From positions 4,415,714-4,479,713 of the forward strand of contig NW_023998422.1 of the NCBI RefSeq assembly GCF_014805625.2: a stretch of DNA of 64,000 bases, given 5' to 3'. This document shows, piece by piece, positions 26,477-41,400 of this stretch (position 1 is the stretch's first letter; the number at the start of each line of letters is the position of its first letter). The notes beneath the pieces were generated by a model. That model made no database searches. It was not told the origin of the DNA and saw only the letters and a program-made list of their open reading frames with translations. The position numbers and the translations under genes were made by a program. The stretch is from Glossina fuscipes (Eukaryota > Arthropoda > Insecta > Diptera > Glossinidae).

Positions 26477-29400
26477 TTCAATTGCAAAAAATCGTTTATT
26501 AGCAGCACAGAGAATATACACATTCTTGATTAGCATGCATAGTGCAAGCGATTTGACTACGACCGTCCGTAAAACGATATGGGTTAAGTCTGTTCACTGA
26601 AATTGCAACTGCATCCTTTTAACTTAGTCTGAAGGCTTTCTTCACGAGACGTTCATCCGTTTTGTCTATCATGCACGCTACATAAGCACTTGTAAGCTAT
26701 TGAAGTGGTTAGGTTTGCATAATTAAAAAGCTCACAAGTTAAAAATATCAATAGTTGGTAAAAGCCACAACATAACCGCAAAAAACCAGATGAGCGAAGA
26801 GCCCACGCGCCTAGATGTGGAATCATTTGTTTTCAGCCACTTCACCCACTTGGTTGTGAATAACATTGGCTTAGTGCATAGAGAAAAGCATAATTGCTAT
26901 TAAGCATTGAATGCTTAACCCTTTTTTTATTGTAGCGAAGTTACTCTTGAAAACTAATCTATTGTTATAGTTTGTGGTAATGAGAAGTTTCAGCTTTATC
27001 CTGTTGCAGGAAGTAAGATGTCGAAAAGTTGATTAAATGAAAATCAAGCAAGAAAATATTTTATTGTATTTTCCTTATCTAAAGCGTTTGTAATTGCGTT
27101 AGCCTGCTCGCCCATTCGGGTGGATAATTTTGAAAATATTCAACATCAATGCTATTGTGAATGCCTAAACTGTGACATTGAAACTTTCAAATCACAAATA
27201 TTATATATATATATATAATATATATATGGCGCTTACAAAGTTTATTACTGTTACAGCGTAAAGTTCCCACAGGCCCTTCCTTTCTTCAAACGCAAAGGAT
27301 ATTAATAATGAAAAAAAAGAAAGAAAACAAAAGCCACCAAATGTAGGGTGTTTGGAAATTCGAAATTGATTTTGATTTATATAATGTTTGTTAATTCATT
27401 TCAAGGTCAAATTTACACTTACTTACCCCCAGTTTAATGACACTCGTTACTATAGCTGCGTTCCAACTGTTTTCAATTCGCAATAATTCCTGACGTGTTT
27501 CAACGCTTAGATAACGTGGCTCATGTCCCGCACTTTGTAATAGAAAACAATGCTGACGGCTGTCCACAGTTTCCGATTCCTTAACAACGCGAAACATCGT
27601 CTGATAGACTTTATAAACGACCAAAGCCTTTGACAGACCGGCCACGTTAAGCTTGCAAATAAACAATGAAAAAAAAAGGAGAGAAAGAAAAAAAAAACGT
27701 GGAAGACATTATAACTGAATGAAATTCCGGTATGTAAGCTGCAAAAATAACAAAGTGTTGTTATTGTTACTCGCTGTGGTATTAGGGGAAAGCAAAAAGA
27801 AAGCGAAGACTTTAAGTAATGTAATAGAAATAAAAACAATCGCGTATATAATATTGAATTGTTGTACAACGATGAAAACAATTCTTTAATTGAATAAAAA
27901 CAATTTTTTTTTTCTTTAGAAAATGATAAGAAATTCTTTTAATAAATAAAATTCTATTGAAGTTTCTATTTATACCAACCATCGAACGGTCGGGGTGGGC
28001 TAAGTTTGTCAAATCGTTTGCAACTTCCATAAGGAATTTTCACAGATCCTATCAGTTAGTATTGCATTCTGGCTGAAACGATATAACTATGTCCGTCTGT
28101 CAGTTTATGTAATACCTACTACGGTAACCATTGTGCTGCTCGTAAAGATTCTCATTATACGGTTCACTTTGCTCAATCCCGTTACTCATATGACGACTTT
28201 TCAAGATAAAATGTTACAAGGCCAGTGCTCGAAAAAGTGGTCCGAGTCGAACGATTTTCAAAAACGTACATCCTATACAGCGGTGTACCATATTTGAACA
28301 AAATACTTTGAAAATTCCGGCGTTTAAGTTGAATAAAAGAAAATAAGACATACGGGCGGACAGACGGAGAGACGAGCTTAGATCGATTTAAAAAGTGATG
28401 CTGAATCTATCTCAAGTCCTTCTGGGTGTTGCATACATCCGCACCAACTTAATATGCTCTTGTGCCACAGGTAGTATAGTTTGCATAAAGCCATCTCCAA
28501 CTTATAAAGCAGTAGTCAGTTTTCCATCATCGTGAACACAAAATAAACACAAAAACTGCCAACTTTTGTATAGAAATTTATGTCTGTATGTATAAAATTT
28601 TTACGTCTAAACGTATATTTAAGATTTTTATTCCGATAAATTTCCAATTTATTCGGTATTAGGTGAAGAACGCGCTAATATGCTCTAAAGAAATTGGAAA
28701 TATATTGGACTTAAACTGTTATCGTTAATTACGGGCATGTAGGTATAGCCGATCCGGAACATGCGGATGGTTCTGACGAGCATTTAGGTAGCACTATTTC
28801 GGGAATAGTTTTACAAAATCAATAATTCTTGACGAAAATATGTTGTTTTTCAGATTCGCTCAGTTCCTTCTACATTGTCTACATGAATGTCCACAAATCA
28901 TATAGATTTTTATGCTTGGATTCCAGGTTTTTGTCTTCTTTTTAGCGATCGCAGCGATTTCACAATTATTATGGGTCAACGTGATCAATTTTGATGGAAA
29001 TAGATGTGTGTAAAAAAACTGATTGTAGAGATATTTGAAGCTGTCTTCGTTTAGGTAAAAGTCAATAAAATATTTTGGAAGCTACATGCCTTATAAATAC
29101 TTCTTTGAAGTTCAGTGAAGGTCTTTATAATTATCTGGCGAATAAAATTAGAGTATGGAAATGCTATAACGAATATATTCTCGGTGAGTGTAAATTGTAA
29201 AATCGATTTGCTTCCATTTGCTCTCCCAACATTTAGTCAGAACTGAGCATGGCCTTTATCGAATAATAGGTGGGCGTGTGAGCGAATAAGTTCATGAAAA
29301 TCATTTCGCTTCGCTTAGAAGAGTTCAATGCATAGGGAGGTAAGCCCGATTAGAGCATAAGCTCCTCAAAGGTTCTTTGTATAGAGTTTCTAAGCAGAAA

Positions 29401-32400
29401 AGTTTGCGTAACGCGTAATACGGATACCTCGGCAGACAACCATAGCTATGTGCAGTGCATATAACTCATTAGAAACTTTTGATAATCTTTGACGCTTTAG
29501 GGGTGCTTTAGTAAACCACCCCAAGCAACGTCTGATACTGCTTGTGAAGCAGAAAACTTTAATACGTGGAAGTCAAAGGAAAGTTCACTGACCGGCGAAA
29601 TGCGCGATTATTTTAGAAATATGGCAGCATAAGAAATCCCTTGAGAGCCGCGAGTTTTCAATTCGTCAGACTAAACAACAAGAATTCCCCGGGAATGGGA
29701 AAGAGCTATCCAATCGTATTCAAATCGCCTGGAGAATCTTTTAGCTCTATTCAGTCTTAAGTAGTTATCTTGCAATGACAACAAAATCCATTTAATTTAA
29801 AAAGCAACAAAAACAAGTATATCACAGTGATATCGATTTAGATCTCTCCAAAGATAGAGAATACATTGTCATAATTACAACAATAACATAAATTTAAAAT
29901 TCGGCTGTGAACGACTCTTTTGCACCCAGTACTGTTACCCTAAAAAAAGGAAAAACTAATTGCCCACATTCTACAATAAATTGTGTGGGCGTGGCTAATA
30001 TTTTCTATTTTTGTAGAATAAAAATGGAAATTTAGAACGTGTATCTGCCGCTTTTATGAGTAACGAGCAAAAAAGTGGGAAAGTGAAGGTGTTCTCAGTT
30101 TTTGTTGCATTGTAGGCGTGTTTTTTGAACGGTTGGGGTCATTTTCATATTCTTTTGCAACTTGAAAACGATGTCTGCGTTTTAGCGAAAGAAAAAATGT
30201 TTGCCGCAGGGTAGAGCAGGCGGATAGATGGACATGTTTGGGTGCCCTCCGAGTTTGATACTGGACAGGAATGCTTATACTTTATCGAGTTTTCAAAACT
30301 TGCTTTCGAGTATTGTAGATGACAATGAAATCAAATTTTGGTGCACTATAATATTGGATAGGCGGGGCCGATTTGTTCTATTTTTACACAAGCACCATAG
30401 GATCGTCCATAGAATCTTCGTGTAATTGTTTATAGGTGTATCTGCTTTACTTAGGAGTAATGAGGAAAAAAATGTAATTCTTTCCCCTTTAGGTAAACAG
30501 AGCTGCTCTCACCTCACGTGATACTGTCGGCGTGCACTTTGACCGATTTCTATACCAACCTGCATCCGAGAATTTTCCATGTTCCTGCTAAATTTAAATC
30601 CGATAGCTTCTTTTTTGCGGGAAGAAAAACAAAAACATTACAGACAGACGGACAAATGAGCAGGCAAACAGAAAAGCATGCCTGAATTGATTCTGAATTT
30701 GAGACTGGTCAAAAATAAGAACTCATTCTTCATTGAGTCTCGGAAGCTTTCTTCTAGATGGCGCAAACTCTTTGACAAAATGAATACACCGCTCATCTTC
30801 CACTAATTGGTATAATAACATAAATCAAATCAAGTAACGTAACCAACCACAAATTACATACTTAATAATAATATCGTATAAATTTTGGAAATTTCCCAAG
30901 TCTTCTGTAGAACAGAAGAAATTTTCGTTTTACATTTAAATAAACGAAAAGTGATTTAGAAAAACAAGAGATAAAAATGCAAAAGTAACCTCCGGGCAGA
31001 ATAACAAACCATAAAAGCGATTAATACGTATATAGGAGAAGAGAATCATAAAAAACAACAAAAAAAAAATTTATCAAACTTATTTAAAGTACGAAATTGA
31101 AGCTTAAAGAAAGAGGAGGAAAAAAAAGAAAAGGAAAATATTAAAAACAAAATGGAAAACTAACTTGTAAATAACACATAGACAAGTTTAAGAAACAAAA
31201 AAAAAAAAAAAAACCGTTTACTGTTTAGCTTAGATAACAAGACAACAAAAGTAATTTTAGTTAAACGATTTAGCGACCTGCATATATGCTGTCGTTTATC
31301 GTAAGTGGGTAATAAATAGTATGCTCCCGTTAAATATTGATTTTTTGTTTTTCTACTTCTGGCGATATTTATTATATAAAAAGAGAAAAAGAATTTCTGA
31401 ATGAGTTCTATTTGTCTGACTATTAAACTGTAATTTGATGGCGGGACTGATTATTCTACCAAACCAGTCGATGTTTAATGCTATCCTCCATTGCTAACTA
31501 CTGAAGCCTACACTACTGTGCTGAGTTTTAGATACGTCAAGGATATTTGAAATTTTTGCGAGCAATAATTATGGCAAACAGCTTTCAACCTCTATAATCA
31601 ATCAACGTAAAATTCCTGTCCAAAGCACTGGTTAACCGCGGTAGTGTGAAGACCGCAGTAAGAGTTCAAAAACTTCACACCTTTCAAACATTGACCGAAG
31701 GTTATATATTAAAAGGCTTAAGGGTTCAAAAGATTGTTCATTGCTGATTCTACTCAACAGTTAAACAATAATAACAGATAAGAACCGCCAGTACCAAATC
31801 ATTCTTCTCGGATTCATATCCTAGTGCATCAGAGCTTATTTGGTCGTAACAATAGTGAGTGCTCAGTGCATAAAGGCACAACGATAAGCGATTAGGGACA
31901 CACCCACTAGACTGTGGCCACTGCCTATCTCTTTGGCATTTCTATCTGACCGCCTTTGTCTTACATTTGCAACGGATCCTTGATTAATGGACGTCTTTCA
32001 GAAAGCAACAAATACTCAGATCCAACTCAATAGGTATATCTTCTACTTTCTTCTGCTGCTTGCGAAAACCTTTTTAAAAACAGACGTGTATCTATGTACA
32101 CAGATTTTAATAACTTTATTGAAAGTGTCTACCAGTTACTAAAACCGCCCTCTGTCGATGTGTATATCTTAGGTTGCGGTAGTCTGTGTTGATTAATACA
32201 GGATCGTATGAGAGAGAGCAAGAGTGGGAACGGTTGCGTTAATTGTAAAGGCTTTGTAGTCTATCCCAAAGCACCGCGGACGTCAAGGTGCCCACCGATA
32301 CACATATCACGGATGGTGAGGAGGGCCTCTTGTGTTGCTAAGGAGTATCTTAGCGGAACCGATAACGTTGCACATACTTCGGTCGTAATCGCATTGATAC

Positions 32401-35400
32401 AAACTTAATAGGGCCCTTCGGGGAGCATCGTGATAATTGTGGAAAGCCATAAATAATGTTGAGCAGGTATACTTTGAACAATCCCCAGGATGGGTTTATC
32501 CAAAATCGATGTGGTGCTCCAGTAATAGTGGGGGCCACAGCTTATAGATGTCGTCCCACTCATTGGGCTGGTTTGCACTAAAATAGATGTCAGCGCTCAT
32601 CGCTAGACTAAGCAGGTAGACTAGGCAGGTAGACTAAGCAGGTAGACGAGCCAGGTACTCACGTTAAACCATTCTTACATCGACTGTCGTCAATAATTGC
32701 AACCTGAAGTTTTATAATTTCTCGTCTTTGAGGTGAATAAACAAACCAGTTATACCGCATTAATTGCAAACGTGGCAGATATATATTTGTAATCTCATGT
32801 AATGCTTTTATAGCACCGGTCAACTGATACTTTTCAGCAGCGAGCAAACTTGTTAAAATTGTAAACCAACTTCTTTTTACAATGCGTTAGCACAGCACAC
32901 ATGATGATGATTTTTAACAATTGAAAATTCGCATTAACTGAAGCATTACACTGTAAGCCGACAACTTTTGTTCCGTTATTTCCATTAGGTTTTTTGCTGG
33001 AATTGCTGGGTGCCGCTAGCGCTTTTTCTAACGTAAATCCGCACAAGCTTTAATAGCTTTACTGGCGTTTTGCAAGTTTGCGTTAGTCACCTTGCATTGT
33101 AAGCGCTCCTCCTTTAGCAAAAGAGGGCGAGCAAGGCTACAGTCTTCTGAATCGCTTAAAGCAGTTTGTTTGCCAGCAACTTTTACAGCTATACTGATCT
33201 CTCTCGCATTTATTTCAAAGTGTCAAGCAGTTTGTTTAGCGATTAAGTAAACAACATCGAAAAAGGGTGAATACCAAGAGACTTAACGTGGGATAAATTT
33301 AATATTTCTGTTACAGTTGTTGCTAATGCATAAGTGGGAAATTTGTTTATTTCGTGTAAAGGTTATATCTATTTTTGGTCTCGTGTTTGCTTACAACTAG
33401 TTAAGTTAAACGAAGCGTCCCTAAATGTGATGCAAAATGTTGTACCGAAACACTGAGCAAAAATTGAATGACGGTAAAGCCCTATCCATCCACAGTACAA
33501 TTAGTTGCACTGACGTCAGTGCAGGCTGGTTACAAATATATTCGTTGACGAAACGAAAAGACAAAAAAAAAAAAAACGAGAGAGAAAATTGTAATTGGCC
33601 CCGGCATGTATCAATCTGGATGCAAGTACTCCTAAAATTCTTGCTAAATTTGAAGTCGATATATTCATTTTTATACCATACAACACTTGTTGTACAAGGA
33701 TGTATTAAGTTTGTGTGAATATGTGCGATAACCAGAAGGACTTGGCAAAGACCCACCTTTCATTATACGACGATGGAAGCTGATCTGTCCTTCTGCCGGT
33801 ATTGTTTTCTTGTATTCAACTTAAAGACTGCAATTCTTTAAATGTTTTGGGGAAATTTGGTACGCTGATGTGTTGTAGTGAAGAGGGCTTGGACCGATTC
33901 ACTTTTTCGACCACTTCCCTTTAACGTCTTAATTTGAAAAGTCTTTATAAGAATGGTGAGCCCTCGTCCACTATAGTCTACATTCCGTCATGGACACATC
34001 GTCATTTAGGTAAGCAGACGGAAAGACGGACGGACATGTTTAGATCTTTTTAGAATTTGGTAGCGATCAAAACCGTTTACACTATATAATCTGAAGCTTC
34101 ACTTTGAGTGTTGTGAAGGTTTTTTATTAAAATGAACGCATGTCCAACACGAAATCACTGTTGTTGTAGATCATACTCTTTGACCTGCGCCTTTAACAAG
34201 CGTGAATGCGAAGAGAAGAGTGGCTTTTCCCCCAGCCTTTACGCATATGGGTAATGAGATTTAGGTAAAATAGGACCAAACAATTTAAGAGGTTTTAAAA
34301 AACACCTGAGACAATGATATGGGGGCTTGTACTGCCCTTCCCTGAACTATGTTTCTTATGGTAGCCACATATCGGAAATGGACAATGAGATGAAAAAAAA
34401 AATATTACGAATTTATTGTAGAGAAATGCATGCATAGACTGAATATGGCCTGCAATGGACAAATTCGGATCATGCACACAAGTGCACACAGGTGCACACA
34501 AGCACAATATTCTCTGCGCTCCATACCTTGTTGAGCTTTACTCTAAATTAAAAAGATTACAGGGTGTAAAGGTTCGGCCTTTTTCACAAGACTTTCAGTT
34601 ATCGGCTTGTGGGCACTTTTGTAACGTCGCGACATTCGTTGAATGAATATTTTGATGAAGGCTTTGAATGAAGGGTTGAGATAAGCGCAGTCTATCATAG
34701 ACTAGGACCTGGTAAATCATGTAAGAGGACTTTATGTTGTCTATAATTATTACTGAAACATTTTATAAATTTCTTTCGTATCATTCTCTCTTGAAAAGAT
34801 TTAAGAGGAAAGGCAAGAGCAAACATTCTTTCGGTATTGTTGGGCAGGAATCTACCATTTTTCATAATAAACAAAACATCCCATGCATTCGGTAGTAGCC
34901 CCTAACGAAGAAGAGGGCGATCTTCGACCATATTTTTTTTATTATTTCAGCAGAGAAAATGTCGGTTAACCATTCCGCATGCCATAGTTCTTGTGACTGA
35001 ACTGACTGCATTATGGATTCGTATGAATAATAATTTTGTAAATAGGATTTCATTAAATTGTCAAGTTTTTCTTCCCTTTACCTAACCTTAATTATTTTCG
35101 TTTATTTTCACTATTTATTTATTTATTCTTTTTCTAGATTTATTTTATACTTTTAATACAATTTAATGCGAACTTTTTTTACTTTATTTCCATTTATTAT
35201 TATTATTATTATTATTATGAATTTTTTTCTGAGCTTATTATTTGCTTTAGTCATTCTTATTCATGTAAGTGGAAAGTTTTTTGTTTTTTGTTTGTTATTA
35301 TTTTATTTTAATAGTCGACCTTCGAATATGGCGTTATAATAATGATATCGTGCTATTTGTAACTTTTCGAACAAGTTGATAAGACATATATATTGGTTCG

Positions 35401-38400
35401 GTCAATCTAAGATGTAAGGTCAATTTTTTCTAAAAAAAACCTCTATAGAGCCTAGAGATTCTAGAGAGCGCCTAGAGAGAGAGAGAGAGAGAGAGAAAGT
35501 GGGAGGGCCTTTTTGAACAAGTTGATAAGGCATATATGTTATTTTGATCAGCTTAAGATTTGAAGTCGATTATGAAAGTGGGAGGCCCTACCAATTTCCC
35601 ATAGAGTAAAATTCGTAACCTTATAGTCTAGTAAGCACTGCTCAATAAGAGTGGTCTCCGTTTGTTTTCCATTGCATTAGAGATGTAGTTAATAGGGGGT
35701 GCATAAAATCCATCACAAGGCAAAGCAATCCTTTCTACTTCTGCTAATATTTTGGCGCATTGTCGATTGGTGTGAACAGCAGAGCTAATTTAATATTTTA
35801 CATCTGTCTATTTTAAATCACGCTTACGAGGCTTTGCTCGCTTAGCAACATACGGAATATAAATTTTTTTCCCAGCCAAATGCAGTCGCAAACTCAATTA
35901 AAACGTTCATAATTACAAAAAAATTAAAAATAAAAGTTTTTTTTACACTTTACTACATTACATTATGATCTAACATTTCGCTCGTGGCGTAAGAATTAAT
36001 TTTAAGTCTTTTTGTTAAATAAAAATTCTTAAATTAAAGTTAAATAGTAAACAAAATGTTCGAAAGGCTGTGTTCATCAGAAATAATGTGAAATATGCAA
36101 TGCAAGAGATGTCCAACAAAAGTTTAGTTTTTATTTTTCTAGGAAAACATTTTTTTATTCATCAATATTTATATTCTTCCCCTTTAGATATAGAACACTT
36201 GTTCAAGAGCTTTTTCCAATCCTCGAAGCACTTCTAATATATCACATAGTAACGATAAACGTAGTAAGCCATTTTTGAAATCGTAAGACGTTTGAGCAAT
36301 GGGTGCTCATTGACATCTGCCTGTCAGGCCAATGCAGGCAAATTTTCCAGCAAACATCCAAAATATGGCTTAAATGCCGAATAGGTAGAAATCGCAACCA
36401 TCAACTCACTTCTCGTGGGTTAAAATCTCAGTCTCTCTATCTTGCCTTTCTTCACTTTTTTCTCAAGGCGATCGCGTTGTTATACATAGATAGAGAATAT
36501 CTCCCGAGTGATTAGTCCTTTTAAAAAAAAGTGAACAAGGCATTTGAGAATATTTCTCAGAAAATAGATGTAGTGTTCTAAGGGGTACAATAAATATTAG
36601 CATACGTGAAGGAATATATGGATGTATTTGCGTCAATCTATAATTTACGTTTTCCCAGTAGGCGTCACGCTTATTCGCAATGAAACATATGGATCGTGTT
36701 ACGATGAATCGCTTGTCTTATCCACCACGTTCTTCAGATCTTATTTTTTCGCTCATGGGTCGTCCATTGTTGGCGTAAAGCGAAAAAAAAAAAATATTGT
36801 GGTGGTTGTAGTTTAGTGAATCGACTAAGCACTCATCATGGCGACGAACGGACTCTGCGAACACTGACTGACTGATGCGTAATCGCGATTCTTATCTGCT
36901 CGGCTGTTTATGTGGATCTTGCCCCCTGCGACTGCTACGCATCAGTGCCTTAAAGTGTTTTAAAGCAATTTTTCAAGGGAAAAAACTTGGATCAAATGCT
37001 ATGGTCTTTGTCGAAATCCATGAACACTTCGAAGGTTTTAACAAATACTTCTATAACAGAGTTATCGAGACGTTAGAAAAGCGTCTTAAAGGATTAGGAG
37101 GAAGTAGATTGACGTTTAAAATAAAAATGCTATCTTGCTACTCAGCCCCCGTTTTCATACTCCCTTAGTAACTATGAAGAGCTTCTATTTACCTGGCATT
37201 TACTTGTCATGAAGAATCTCGGAATATTTTATAAAATCAAATACCATCTACTATAATAATAGATGAAAAAGTGTTTAGAAAAATACTTGGAAGAATGTTC
37301 ATGTTTCGCGTTATTTCAAATATCGTATCCAAACAGTAATAGTAGCGTAAGATGTCTATTACACGTTTCAGTCTGAACGTAAAAGTTAAAGTATACGCGA
37401 CATAAGAATTACTCAATAATTTAATGGATTTTCTTGTTTCAACGCAAATTAGTGGCGATGGGCACATAAACATTCGGTTTAAACCTTAAAAAAAAATTCT
37501 CCTTTGTTTTATCCTCCCCTTTGTTTGCTTTTTTTTTTTTTGTTTAATTTAATAGGAGTTGTAAAGTTTTCCTTTTGTATTATGACCTCATTGTTATGCG
37601 TTGCGAAAAATAAGGAAAAATGCACAAAAAATATGAAACATTACGCAGACTGAGTGATTGGTAAGCGTTGGGAATATTAGAGCAAAAATTTCATGAATTT
37701 TATGAAGTACTGAGGGAACGAAAATGTGTAGAAATTTTCATATTAATATCAAGATATTAGAAGATTATGCATACTCGCGCTTGCCTTGCACATTGAATAT
37801 CCGGTCATCGTTTTGGCTCATTAATGGAAATGCGTGAGAAACAAGCTTATCTTTTTTATTTTTTTTTATGCTAAAGAACTTATATACTCTGCCTATGAAT
37901 TGAAATCTTGACATATCGACACTTGTGCTCATTTTTACAGTGCATTTATTAAATTTTTTTAAAGCCTTCCGGATAAATGAAATTCTCAAAAGCTTCTTAT
38001 GCATCGAAGGCTTTGCGTTAATCTTTAAGTGATTTCACTCCACTCTCACACGATTACGGCCTCTTGCTTTAAAATTGTGGCTTCGCTACCGACGACAATA
38101 TTATATTTTTCTTATTTGAAACTTGATTCAGAACACTAGACTTAAGTTTTCGCCATATGAAGCATGAAATTAAGCCAAGCCGGTGCAAAAGTTGTACGAA
38201 TCATGCGTCAAAAGGCGAAGAGGACGGCAGACCAATTAATTTAATTTCAGACATCCCATGAGAGGATCTGATTGCATTTCTGTTGTAATTCAGGCTAATC
38301 TTTCTTAAGCTTAATATAATTTTATCAGCGGGTCTCCAGTTTACATATCCTATCTTCCATAAGGTGTTCAAAGATCCCCTATTCCTTCATCATTTGAAGA

Positions 38401-41400
38401 AAGACGCCGTTTGGTGTAGGAATTTTTTCAGGCTGCAAGCCAAAGGGGGATATATCTGGTGAGTGTGATGGAAGATTCAGCTATTGTCATTGTCAAACGG
38501 CTTAGTGTTTTCCTATGAATCGTTTTATTCACCTGCCTCAAAAAGTTACACTCACGCTCTCTTGCTAAGATTTTACAGACATGCACTTTTTTCAATCCAA
38601 AAAGCTTTGCGGTTTGTTATCGGAACTCCGGATCATAATCATGAACTCATCGTGAGCGTTAGTTCCCAAGCGACAAGAAAAATCCAATTTATTACCCGGA
38701 AAATTGTTTAAACGCATATCAGGTGTATTTGCCCAACTCGTCCTCCTCTTTTCAATAGCTATCTCATACCCAAAAGTTTGGCTAAAAAGTCCTGTACCTA
38801 TCCACGTGTGATGTCTAAGGCCTCCTTCATATTAGCTTTAGCTATTGAACAATTTGCAACAAGGTTAAAATTTTGTAACAAAGAGCCGTCTTGTCTCTAA
38901 ATTGGTCGTCACCTACCAACGAATTTCCTTCTTGGACAAATTGAACCGATCTATGTTTCGCTAGTTTCTTCATTTTTAAGAAAACACAAGAAGAATTCTT
39001 TTTCAATAGAATTCTCAATAAAACTGTTTGTGACATGAACGTGAAGCTTCGTACACACTCTCTCTCACTCGGTTACTCGGTTATTCGTATAATGACATTT
39101 GAAAATAATACGTTATATAAGAAGTTGTCAAAAAATTGTTCCGATTAGAACCATTCCCTCTGGGCGTTCGTCTTTGGGCCAAACGCATTGGCGTACCAAA
39201 TTTTATCGAAATATATCTAAAATTTTAACCTGCAGCTTGAGCATAAGAACATCAGACAGACGGACGGACAGACAAGCAGAACCACTTTCTGAGTAGATCG
39301 ATAGAATGAAGTGTAGATCTATCCCAAGTCCTTGTATACATACGCAAAAACTTAATATCCACTGCTCCGCTTATGTGTCAGGCTGTAAATGCATAAGTTG
39401 ATGTTTATGTATATTCATTAGCCTGCGCCATCTTACTAAACATAATTCGACGTTTTCCCACCAGTGCCACTTCATGAATTTGAGCAATGTTTTTCGCAGT
39501 GGTTATAGTTTTTGGCCGTATGCATGCAAACACATATATATGTAAAGTTTCTGAAGTGAGCAGAAAGATGGCAAGAACCTCCTCCCCCACAAAAGACGGG
39601 AGATATGTTTGTGCACGCATTGATATGTACCCACCAAACTCGCAGCTGCTCTTGTTATTTGACGGCTGTGTTAGGGTAAGTAGACGTGAATGTTTCTGCG
39701 AAAATGGGAAAAGCTGAGTATCGGGGGGTGTTACTAAGTATTAGTGTTTGAAAGGCGGTATGGTATATGTCCACACATAATAAAGACAGATTGAACGTTG
39801 TATATACAAGGATATCGTTTACGTTGGTGAAATTTTGTCGTGATTGTATTCCTGGTTGGCGATGAACGTTTTGGACAGCCAGAGGCCATTTCAACCACTG
39901 AGGTTAATCTCGTTTCGATTTCATGGAACGGTAGGGGAAAATTTTGTGGTTAGAAAAGTAGCAAACAGTCTAGGAAGGTGTCCGAGACGAGGTTTGTCAC
40001 GCATCTCTAACCAAGATTTAAAGTTCGATTTGCATGGTCATCCACTATATCCTCCATTCTACACTAAAAAGCGACAGATCTATTAGACAATTGAAGAGAA
40101 GCCAGAGTACTGAGGGCTTATTATTATTAAAGCATTTATAAACTAAATAAGAATTACAAACATTTATGTATTTAAAACAACAACAACAACAACAACAACC
40201 ACTTGTTGTGCATGCCGACACACTCTTGTACAAAAAAACAATCTGACAAACTGGGTAAGTGTAGAGAAGTTATTTCTTGTACACGACATATAAATTAATA
40301 GTTAGAGAGGCAGGGTTCAATTGACAGAACTAATCAACGATAAACATGTTGACATGCAGAATTTAATAAGCGAACAACAACTGACCTTGAGAAAATTTTT
40401 GGTAGGTTTTTTGCCACTAAATAGTTATGAAACAACATCACCGCTAACATTTTCCACTCATTTTTGGCAAACAGTTTCGACAAGCAACTCTTGCTTATTT
40501 GTTGTTTTTTAAATAATTATTATAAAAGGGAACAAAAGGGTTTTCTAATGTTCTCTCAATATTAATAAAAGTAATTGAGCGATTTTTGGCGTAGAAGGGT
40601 ATTCACATGCCATTCTTATAATGAAACCTTTACAGAGGAACTAATATATATCGCGATAAATTTCAATCTATCATGCGATATACGTATTTGCGATAAAACT
40701 TTTAAGAAAATTGTTTAACTTTTAATAATTTACTCCAATTTTCTAAATTATCTCCTTTGCTTCTATTACGAGTAAAAAAAGGAACTCGTTAAATATGTTG
40801 AGTAATTTTATAAAACAATTTTTCCATTAAAAATTTGTTCATTTTCATTTATTCAGGCTAAAGAAGTAATTTTTGTTTTCCTTATATAAGCAAGAATTTA
40901 TTCTTGATTATGGTTTTCTCTTCGTTTTTAACGGTTTGGAAAATGCGATGGTTTGTGGTTTACGGTTATGCCGACATTTGAAATAAATTCATGATTGCAC
41001 ACGTACGAAATCAACGACATGTGTAATTGTCTCACTATTCTTGTGAAAGAAATAATTGTTAACGAAATGTGTGGATGCTTGGAGTAAGGATAGTTAGTTA
41101 GTTGAGTGACATCTGGAAGGCGCTTCAATTCTCTCATATTCAAGTACTTAAAACGTTTTAAACCTTTGAATTTTATTTGACGTTAAAAGATAACGGACTG
41201 ACGTAGCGTAAATGGGAATGGTTTAGTAAGCATCGAACACAAGTGTGAGGGTAAAATTTCACGAAACACATGAAAAAGCAAGTAAACGCAGTACAGTGAG
41301 CTATTTAAGATGGGACGTTGTATGCGATGCCATGGAAGAAATTGTCCGAACCGAACTATTTTCAACGATGTTCGTCCTTGACACATGACACGTCGGTGTA

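Larger units (their letters stand above)
20135..27426 (-). other. syntrophin intron 7
   Basis: Intron of 7292 bp. It contains microsatellites, a family B cluster at 23440-24310, and otherwise unassigned AT-rich sequence. Confidence 0.85.

Noticed and set aside
27507..27881. 124-codon minus-strand frame, the longest in the window
   Set aside because: It is out of frame with syntrophin exon 7 and continues into a T-rich intron; residues are mostly S, F and L from poly-pyrimidine DNA.
32659..33046. Two consecutive minus-strand frames of 62 and 70 codons with protein-like composition (for example EKYQLTGAIKALHEITNIYL)
   Set aside because: They lie in different frames without convincing splice sites, neither has an ATG-led match to a family I know, and they do not fit between syntrophin exons 6 and 7, which already join without a gap.
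33421..33756. Overlapping long frames on both strands
   Set aside because: Mutual antisense frames partly within a reverse family A copy; composition is not protein-like.
38500..39000. Possible upstream part of a mariner transposase on the minus strand
   Set aside because: No recognisable HTH or first catalytic motif could be read in any frame.
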